Shown here piece after piece: positions 58,823-64,000 of a stretch of DNA of 64,000 nucleotides. Position 1 is the stretch's first letter, and every line of letters starts with the position of its first letter. The translations under genes were made by a program, and so were the position numbers. The notes beneath the pieces are model-generated. The model was not told the origin of the DNA. It saw nothing but the letters and a program-made list of their open reading frames with translations, and did no database searches. The DNA is from Nocardiopsis alborubida (lineage in GTDB: Bacteria > Actinomycetota > Actinomycetes > Streptosporangiales > Streptosporangiaceae): positions 22,145-86,144 of the forward strand of contig NZ_JAAXPG010000031.1 of NCBI RefSeq assembly GCF_012396365.1, in the 5' to 3' direction.

Positions 58823-60190
58823 GTGGCCCAGGTCCTCGTGGTCGCCGACGAACTCACCGGTGCCAACGCCACCGGTGCCCGGTTCGCCCGTACCGGGATG
58901 CGCGTGGCCACGGTGACTCCTGAGCACGTGAGCCGGGTCGTCGGGGACTACGACGTGGTCGTGGCCAACCTGGACAGCCGCCACGTTCCGCCCGAGCACG
59001 CCGCCGACCTGGTCACGGACGTGGTCGAAGCCGTGTGGCCGGTGGGACTGGTGGTCAAGCGAACCGATTCCACGCTGCGCGGCAACATCGGTGCCGAGCT
59101 GGAGGCCACCTACGACGCCGTGCGCGAGCGCGTGCCCGCCGGAACGCGGGTGCGGGTGCTGTTCGTTCCGGCCTTCCCGAGTTCGGGGCGCATCACCGAG
59201 GACGGGTTGCAGCTGCTCAACGGGCTGCCGCTGGAGCGCACCGAGCTGGCCGAGGACCCGCTGTGCCCGATGACCACCAGTTCCGTCGCCGACATCCTCG
59301 CCGCCCAGACCGACCTTCCGGTGCGCCACGTGCCCGTGCGGCAGGTGACGCAGACGATGCTCACCGCCGAACTGCTCGCCGGTGACGAGCCCGTGGTCGT
59401 GTGCGACGCGAGTACCGAGCAGCACCTGAACGACATCGCCGAGGCCGCGGCCGCCGCGCACCACGACACGGGAATCGTGTGGCTGGCGGCCGACCCCGGG
59501 CCCACGGGGGCGCTGCTGGCCTACGCGCTGCGGCTGCGCGGCCAGGCGGGTTCGCGCGGGCCGCTCCTGGGGGTGGTGGGCAGTACCACCGAGCTGACCC
59601 GGCGGCAGTTGGCCACCGTCGCGCGCACCGGCGCGGTGCGGTTCGTGGACCTGGACGCGGTGGAGTTCAGCGCGGGGGAGCGTGCGGACGAGGTCGCCGA
59701 GCGGGCCGCGCGGGAGCTGTCCGAGCAGCTGACCTCGTCGGGCTTTCCGGAACTGTGCGTGCTGCGGGTGGTGACGCCCTCCGACCGGGTGCGCGAGCTG
59801 CCAGTCCAGATCCGCGCTGAGCTGCCCGGCCGGATCGCGCGGCTGGTGGCGGACGTGGTCAACGAGGTCGCCGACACCGCGGGAGCGCAGGCGCTGCCCA
59901 GCGGGCTGTACCTGACCGGCGGGGACCTGGTGGCGAGTCTGCTGGACGAGCTGGACGTGCACGCGTTCGACGTGGGGGGCGAGATCGTTCCGCTGACGGT
60001 GCACGGGCACCTGAGCGGAGGGCCGTTGGACGGAACGCCGGTGGTGGCCAAGGGCGGTCTGGTCGGGGACGACATCACCCTGGTCGAGTGCCTGACGAAG
60101 CTCCGGCGGGCGGTGCAGACCCGGTTGCACCAGGTCCACTCGGAGGTGTCGGAGCACGTGGTGCCGACGCTGCTGCGCGACACGGTCTGA
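58823..60190 (+). CDS. Four-carbon acid sugar kinase family protein
   Basis: The 455-residue protein matches the OtnK/DtnK (YgbK) hydroxyacid kinases, which phosphorylate four-carbon acid sugars such as threonate or erythronate. The N-terminal domain opens VLVVADELTGANATGARFAR with the conserved Asp-Glu-Thr-Gly. RTDSTLRGNIGAELEATYDA binds substrate, and the C-terminal nucleotide domain has LYLTGGDLVASLLDEL and GHLSGGPLDGTPVVAKGGLV. GTG 58823 follows AAGGGAG. Unlike most such genes it is not next to an isomerase, aldolase or PdxA2 partner, so the pathway is unclear. It stands outside the preceding operon because a terminator intervenes. Confidence 0.88.
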   Translation: MAQVLVVADELTGANATGARFARTGMRVATVTPEHVSRVVGDYDVVVANLDSRHVPPEHAADLVTDVVEAVWPVGLVVKRTDSTLRGNIGAELEATYDAVRERVPAGTRVRVLFVPAFPSSGRITEDGLQLLNGLPLERTELAEDPLCPMTTSSVADILAAQTDLPVRHVPVRQVTQTMLTAELLAGDEPVVVCDASTEQHLNDIAEAAAAAHHDTGIVWLAADPGPTGALLAYALRLRGQAGSRGPLLGVVGSTTELTRRQLATVARTGAVRFVDLDAVEFSAGERADEVAERAARELSEQLTSSGFPELCVLRVVTPSDRVRELPVQIRAELPGRIARLVADVVNEVADTAGAQALPSGLYLTGGDLVASLLDELDVHAFDVGGEIVPLTVHGHLSGGPLDGTPVVAKGGLVGDDITLVECLTKLRRAVQTRLHQVHSEVSEHVVPTLLRDTV

Positions 60191-60270
60191 GAGCCCGTGC
60201 CGGGGGCCGGAGCGGAGAGCTGGGGCCGGGGTCGGGCGGGCTCCGCAGGTTCCGGTCTATCACCGATGGT

Positions 60271-60319
60271 CTTGTGCTCATAGCGCGTCTCGACGCTCCA
60301 ACCTCGCTATAAGTACAAG
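60271..60319. repeat. Long imperfect inverted repeat
   Basis: CTTGTGCTCATAGCG (60271-60285) and CGCTATAAGTACAAG (60305-60319) match at 13 of 15 positions around a 19-base loop. It lies 80 bases after the kinase gene. It could be the kinase terminator or an insertion-element end. Confidence 0.5.
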
Positions 60320-60411
60320 ATCGCGCGGCTTCGGCGGGACTTCTCGCGACGGGTGGCCGAGAGGGAGGCGTCCCACCCGGCGGCGGGGAAGGGGATGTGG
60401 CCCTTGGCGGG

Positions 60412-60496
60412 GCGCTCCCCGCGCACGCGGGGATGGTTCCGACCCCATCGGGGCCGCCTGACGGCACGCACCGTGCTCCCCTTGGGGATCGGTTGC
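60412..60496 (+). CRISPR. One-spacer CRISPR remnant, type I-E-like repeat
   Basis: A 29-base unit at 60412-60440 (GCGCTCCCCGCGCACGCG, then GGGATGGTTCC) has the length, CCCCGCGCACGCGGGG hairpin and GGATGGTTCC ending of actinomycete type I-E repeats. Exactly 32 bases follow (60441-60472), the normal I-E spacer length. Then GTGCTCCCCTTGGGGATCGG (60473-60492) repeats the beginning and end of the unit with the hairpin loop deleted. No cas genes and no further repeats are in the window. Confidence 0.6.
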
Positions 60497-60959
60497 GAAC
60501 CCGCCCCTCGGAAGCTTGAACGGGCCCTGTGAATCCGCTGTGAGGGCGACTGGCCCGCCGATCCCTGAAAGAACGCCCGTACCTGTCTCCGAAGTCATGC
60601 GACCAATACTCCATCCGGCCATCGCTTCGGTGTCGGTGAGAATTCCGCCCATATCCGACCCTCCTCGTGGCCGCGCGTCCTTACACCGGGATGCAACCCG
60701 TCTCCGTGCGCCCTAGCAGCACTCCCTGTTCGGGAAAATACGCATGTATCTCTTTATCCCGGCTTGATGAGGTCTTCATGTACTCTGCTGAAGGCGGTCT
60801 TGGCACGAAGCGATCGGCGCGGATTCGATTCAGTGAGCCTCGATCGCTGTCCTGCGAATTATCGGGAAGCGAGGCCTTGAGGTTTCTCACTGTTCGATGG
60901 CGCATCTCTCTTGGTTGCACCGGCCGCTGACGTTTCGTACAGCAGCAGAGTGAGGTCTT
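60497..60959. other. AT-richer gene-free region before the secreted peptide gene
   Basis: About 460 bases of lower GC than the rest of the window with no convincing frame. It includes stretches such as GAAAATACGCATGTATCTCT (60735-60754) and should contain the promoter of the small secreted protein gene. No sure -35/-10 pair or operator was found. The composition suggests transferred or fast-changing DNA. Confidence 0.45.
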
Positions 60960-61202
60960 ATGAATTCGTGGCGCTCTCTTGTCACCGCCGGTTTCGTCGC
61001 AGGCGCTGCCGCGGTCGTCCTTCCGCTGACAGCGGGAACCGCGTCCGCCGCGGAGGCCGATTGGAACGTGGTCGGCGGCGCACTCGGCCCGATGGAAGAA
61101 TGCGTCGCCGAGGCCAAGGAGTACCTGGCTGAGCCGTACGTGGACTACACCGAGTGGAAGTGCGAAGCCAGCAACGGCTCCTGGACGCTCTTCGCGCGCT
61201 AG
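60960..61202 (+). CDS. Small secreted protein
   Basis: The 80-residue precursor has a Sec signal peptide: MNSWRSL, a hydrophobic core VTAGFVAGAAAVVLPL, then TAGTASAA with likely cleavage after ASA or SAA near residue 30. The mature part is about 50 residues, acidic, with two cysteines (47 and 68) that could form one disulfide, and aromatic residues toward the end (WKCEASNGSWTLFAR). No family is recognised. ATG 60960 is preceded by GAGG. A strong terminator follows, so it is a single-gene transcript. It could be an extracellular signal, inhibitor or antimicrobial peptide; none of these is shown. Confidence 0.8.
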   Translation: MNSWRSLVTAGFVAGAAAVVLPLTAGTASAAEADWNVVGGALGPMEECVAEAKEYLAEPYVDYTEWKCEASNGSWTLFAR

Positions 61203-61235
61203 CCGCGCCGGCTCGAGAGCAGCCGATCTCTCCTG

Positions 61236-61275
61236 AAGGCCTCTGCTGCGATGTGCCTTCGCGGCAGAGGCCTTT
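61236..61275 (+). terminator. Rho-independent terminator after the secreted peptide gene
   Basis: AAGGCCTCTGCTGCG (61236-61250) pairs with CGCGGCAGAGGCCTTT (61260-61275) with one wobble, followed by CGTTT. One of the strongest hairpins in the window. Confidence 0.8.
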
Positions 61276-61329
61276 CGTTTCGCCCGGTGTTTCCCGGGAA
61301 CTGCGTTCCCGGGGCACGGCAGGGCTCGT

Positions 61330-61560
61330 TCACATTCCCGAGGGGCCGGGTTCGTAACCGATCCCGAAGAACGGGGGCGCGTGTTCGGGTGGGCCCCGGA
61401 TCACGCGGATGGTCTTGGCGGTGCTGTCCGCCCCCGCCGCCTTCGGCTCGGCGGGCGCGGCCTGGTGGGTGTCCGGGCCGGTGACGGCGAACACCGTCTC
61501 GCGGGTCTGTTTCCCGCTGGTCTCCTGCCACCGGCGGCGGATCCTCGAAGCGAGCCGGGC
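61330..61560 (-). pseudogene. ISAs1-like transposase remnant
   Basis: On the minus strand the frame ending at TGA 61332-61330 reads SRIRRRWQETSGKQTRETVF then AVTGPDTHQAAPAE, which resembles the C-terminal third of ISAs1-family DDE transposases (the usual form is ETVYAVTSLTAHQA followed by RGHW.IEN). The RGHW and later catalytic parts are missing; the similarity stops after PAEPKAAG. No inverted ends or target duplication are visible. The assignment is from pattern memory only. The rest of the 61276-61672 gap holds nothing else. Confidence 0.4.
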
Positions 61561-61672
61561 GTGGAGCCAGGGTGTGCCGCACCCCGGTGGAGCGCGGCCT
61601 GGTCACCCGGCCCTCCAGCACCGAGGGTGGAGAGCGTTCCCGAGACGCACGCACACCCTTCGGAAGTGGACC

Positions 61673-62398
61673 ATGAGCACCAAGTTGTTCGACGAGGACC
61701 TGCTGAGGACCATCGCCGCCGAGCCGCACCGCCCGCTGCTGTTCGTCAACGCCGCCGTGTACACGTTCGACCCGCTGATCGGCGACCTGACCGGCGCCGA
61801 CCTTCTCCTGGACGGGAAGGAGATAGCCGGAGTCGGCACCGGCCTGCACACCGCGGCCGAGGACGACGGCGCGGTCGTCGTGGACTGCACGGGGCTGACC
61901 GTCGTCCCGGGCGTGGTCGAGAACGACACCGTCGCCGGACTGCGCAGGCACCCCTCCGACCGGGTCGGCACACTGGCACCCGGAAACCCGGCGACCTTCG
62001 TCGTGATCTCCGGGCACCACCCCGAGGCCACCGCGCTGGAGCAGGTGATCTGGCGCCCTGAGCGGGCCGCCGCGGTCGTCATCGACGGCGAGTTCGCCCT
62101 GTTCAACGGCCGACGTCTGACCGAACCCCGGACCGAGCGGTTCCCGGGGCCGACGCGGACACCGGCGGACAGCACGTACCTGGGCATGTGGATCGACGAG
62201 ACGGGCTTCATCCACCAGGAACTGACCGCGGACGGCCGCTACGACGAGACGCGCGGCGGACGTCCCCACGCCTACCAGGGATCGTTCTGGATCGAGGGTG
62301 ACCGCATCGTCTACCGCGACGACCTGGGGTTCTGGGCCTACGGCCGCTTCGCCGACGGTGTGCTCCACCACGCTGGCTACGTCTTCCACCGCGGCTGA
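61673..62398 (+). CDS. Fusion of truncated amidohydrolase-like segment with Atu4866 domain
   Basis: The 241-residue protein has two parts. Residues about 20-125 look like the outer beta-sandwich strands of amidohydrolases joined directly: ADLLLDGKEIAGVGTGL then CTGLTVVPGVVEND, followed at once by RVGTLAPGNPATFVVISG, which is normally at the far C-terminus. The metal-binding barrel between them is missing, so hydrolase activity is not expected. Residues about 160-241 (YLGMWIDETGFIHQELTADG to VLHHAGYVFHRG) match the Atu4866 domain of unknown function. ATG 61673 follows GGAAGTGG. The join may be a deletion product or a genuine small protein family; in either case it is an intact frame. Confidence 0.72.
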   Translation: MSTKLFDEDLLRTIAAEPHRPLLFVNAAVYTFDPLIGDLTGADLLLDGKEIAGVGTGLHTAAEDDGAVVVDCTGLTVVPGVVENDTVAGLRRHPSDRVGTLAPGNPATFVVISGHHPEATALEQVIWRPERAAAVVIDGEFALFNGRRLTEPRTERFPGPTRTPADSTYLGMWIDETGFIHQELTADGRYDETRGGRPHAYQGSFWIEGDRIVYRDDLGFWAYGRFADGVLHHAGYVFHRG

Positions 62399-62602
62399 GC
62401 GCGCACCCGCCGGACACCGACCGCACCCGCCGGGCGTCCACCGCACTCCACAGAACAGCGGGGAGAGGCCGCGTACCGACCACCGGCGGGGCCGTCGCCA
62501 CGGCGGCCCCCGAGGTCCGACCCCCGCGCGCAGACAGGGGGTTGGGCCGTCAGGGGCCGATGGGCCTTGTAGGAACGGGAGCGGGTGTACCGGGGCCCGG
62601 CC

Positions 62603-63835
62603 TCAGTCGTCGATCGCCTGGTAGAGCGTGGTCCAGAAGTCGTGGATGAGCCGCGCCGAGTCCGGTACGGACATCCCGACCTGGGTGAGTACGATTCCGG
62701 TGAGCTGGTTCTCCGGGTCGGCGTAGGCCGAGGTGCCGGCTCCGCCGTCCCATCCGAACTGGCCGACGGGCGCGTAGTCGCCCCGGTAGGTGCGCACCGC
62801 CATCCCGAAGCCCCAGCCGCCGTGCTGCCCCTGGCCGAACGACACGTGGACGTTCTCGGCGGCCATGGTGTTCCGGGCGGCCTGCTGCCCGGGCGTGAGG
62901 CGGTTGGTGGTCATCAGCTGGACGGCGGGCCGGGACAGGATCCGCTCGGACCCGTGCATCCCCTGGTTCAGCAGCATCCGGAAGTAGGCGTGGTAGTCGT
63001 CCACGGTGGAGACCAGCCCACCGCCGCCGCCCTGGAACGCCGGAGGTCGGCTGTGCCGTCCCCCCTCGGCCGGGTCCCACACGTGGAACTCCCCGGTCCG
63101 CGGGTCGGGTGCGTAGAGGGGCGGCAGCCGGTCCATCCTGTCGGCGGGCACGTGGAAACCGGTGTCCCCCATGCCCAGGGGCTCGAAGACGCGTTCACGC
63201 AGGAACGCCTCGAACGACCGCCCCGTGACCCTGGAGACGAGCACGCCGAGCAGGTCGTTGCTGATGTGGTACTGCCAGTGCTCTCCGGGCTGGTGCATCA
63301 GCGGAAGCGTGCCCAGACGGCGCATCCACTCGTCCGGCTCGGGCATCGGCTCCGGCAGGTCGGGCGTGAGCCCCTGCTCGAAGACCGCGTTCATGATCGG
63401 GGTGCCCAGCGCGCTCCGGTCGATGCCGAGCCCGAACGTGGAAGTCAGCACGTCCCGTACGGTGATCGGCCGCCGCGCCGGCACGGTGTCGTCCAGCGGG
63501 CCGTCGATCCGCCTCAGCACCTGCCGGTCGGCGAGTTCGGGCAGCCACTGCTCCACCAGGTCGTCCAGCCGCAGCCGGCACTCGTCGAGCAGGACCATCG
63601 CCGCCGCCGCCGAGACCGGCTTGGACGTCGAGGCCATCCGGAAGACCGTGTCCCGGCGCATCGGCGCGCCGCCGTCGTGGCGCATCGTCCCGAGCGCTTC
63701 GACGTGCGTCTCACCGCCCCGGCCGACCAGGGCGACGAGTCCGGGAATCCTCCCGCTCTCGACATGACGTGCCAGCACGTCGCGCATTCTGCGCAGCCCC
63801 GTCTTGGAGAAGCGGCCGTTGTCGTTTTCCATCAT
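62603..63835 (-). CDS. Serine hydrolase, beta-lactamase class C/esterase family
   Basis: The 410-residue protein has the class C/DD-peptidase motifs: SxxK in RMASTSKPVSAAAAMVLL (Ser69), YxN replaced by WQYHISNDLLG (Tyr-His-Ile-Ser-Asn), and the third motif as FGWDGGAGTSAYADP. These fit the EstB/esterase side of the family, since a true KTG is absent. There is no signal peptide, so it is cytoplasmic. ATG 63835 is used; ATG 63832 is adjacent, and GGAGA lies upstream. The upstream DUF4097 gene ends 40 bases before it on the same strand and could be in the same operon. The 204 bases after its stop hold nothing clear. Confidence 0.9.
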   Translation of the reverse strand: MMENDNGRFSKTGLRRMRDVLARHVESGRIPGLVALVGRGGETHVEALGTMRHDGGAPMRRDTVFRMASTSKPVSAAAAMVLLDECRLRLDDLVEQWLPELADRQVLRRIDGPLDDTVPARRPITVRDVLTSTFGLGIDRSALGTPIMNAVFEQGLTPDLPEPMPEPDEWMRRLGTLPLMHQPGEHWQYHISNDLLGVLVSRVTGRSFEAFLRERVFEPLGMGDTGFHVPADRMDRLPPLYAPDPRTGEFHVWDPAEGGRHSRPPAFQGGGGGLVSTVDDYHAYFRMLLNQGMHGSERILSRPAVQLMTTNRLTPGQQAARNTMAAENVHVSFGQGQHGGWGFGMAVRTYRGDYAPVGQFGWDGGAGTSAYADPENQLTGIVLTQVGMSVPDSARLIHDFWTTLYQAIDD

Positions 63836-63875
63836 GGATCTCCGTGAGTCGTCAGGTGGTCGGGGGAACGGCTGG

Positions 63876-64000
63876 TCAGAGGCTGTGGGCGGTGATGTCG
63901 CCGTGGGAGGTGGTGGCGTGGATGTCGAGGGTGGTGGTGCCGTCGTTCTTGAGGGCGTTGTGGATGCGGCCGTAGGGGGTGCCGGCGTTGAGGGCGGCGG
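63876..64000 (-). CDS. DUF4097 family protein, C-terminal end only
   Basis: A minus-strand frame enters from the right edge and stops at TGA 63878-63876. The visible end (about 41 codons) reads GRIHNALKNDGTTTLDIHA then TTSHGDITAHSL. This is the repeating beta-strand pattern with the typical HGDITA ending of DUF4097 proteins, a putative adhesin-like fold of unknown role. It lies 40 bases upstream of the serine hydrolase gene, same direction. Confidence 0.75.
   Translation of the reverse strand, partial: AALNAGTPYGRIHNALKNDGTTTLDIHATTSHGDITAHSL

Noticed and set aside
60351..60411. A further CRISPR repeat upstream of 60,412
   Set aside because: The expected position one unit upstream shows no match to the repeat beyond scattered G runs.

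Overview
The window is very GC-rich (roughly 70% or more, strong G/C preference at third codon positions) and carries typical actinomycete gene families: RpiR, TetR and CGNR regulators, an Asp23/AmaP envelope-stress cluster, DUF3618, DUF4429, DUF4173 and DUF4097 proteins, a PP2C/histidine kinase/response regulator trio, and tandem-aptamer glycine control of gcvT. I infer a chromosome segment of a mycelial actinomycete, plausibly Nocardiopsis or a relative. No 16S rRNA is present, so the genus is a guess.

Layout. 1-9.3 kb: an M16 peptidase pair, a membrane Ser/Thr kinase, an odd short tRNA, a Bcp-type peroxiredoxin, a CDP-alcohol phosphatidyltransferase, a DUF3618 protein, a TnpB remnant, a fold-III PLP enzyme and purU. 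9.4-12.2 kb: a six-gene Asp23/AmaP operon with its own promoter. 12.3-16.5 kb: a VOC protein, then an amidohydrolase, an RpiR regulator and a sodium:solute symporter that share one operator motif. 16.6-19.6 kb: a three-gene minus-strand island encoding an Abi-family HEPN protein, a DNA methylase with an N-terminal helix-turn-helix, and a half-size HsdS, with no restriction subunit. 20-24.7 kb: gcvT-gcvH-glyA-sdaA behind a tandem glycine riboswitch. 25-41.4 kb: mostly housekeeping and accessory metabolism (a class D beta-lactamase-like lipoprotein with a lost catalytic lysine, DAHP synthase, acyl-CoA synthetase, prolyl aminopeptidase, a large DUF4173 membrane protein, ferredoxin and its reductase, asparaginase, an exonuclease, a TetR/hydrolase pair and heme oxygenase). 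41.9-45.6 kb: a signalling operon. 45.9-52.6 kb: small metabolic and repair-type enzymes. 52.7-58.7 kb: a TetR-controlled cluster (unknown small protein, FAD monooxygenase, CerJ-like KASIII, MFS exporter, aldo/keto reductase). 58.8-64 kb: a hydroxyacid kinase, a one-spacer CRISPR remnant, a small secreted peptide, an ISAs1-like transposase remnant, an Atu4866-domain fusion protein, a serine hydrolase and the end of a DUF4097 gene.

The two stretches that most deserve attention as possible new systems are the Abi/HEPN plus methylase plus half-HsdS operon (16,601-19,618), and the TetR-regulated monooxygenase/KASIII/exporter cluster (52,746-58,687), which has a palindromic operator in its promoter spacer and a leader RNA able to form mutually exclusive hairpins. 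Regulatory signals are unusually legible here: paired TGCAA-N6-TTGCA sites around the RpiR gene, two ATGACA-N3-TGTCAT sites upstream of heme oxygenase, and a nested dyad between the hydrolase and CGNR genes. All functional statements are from reading the sequence; no database search or folding program was run.
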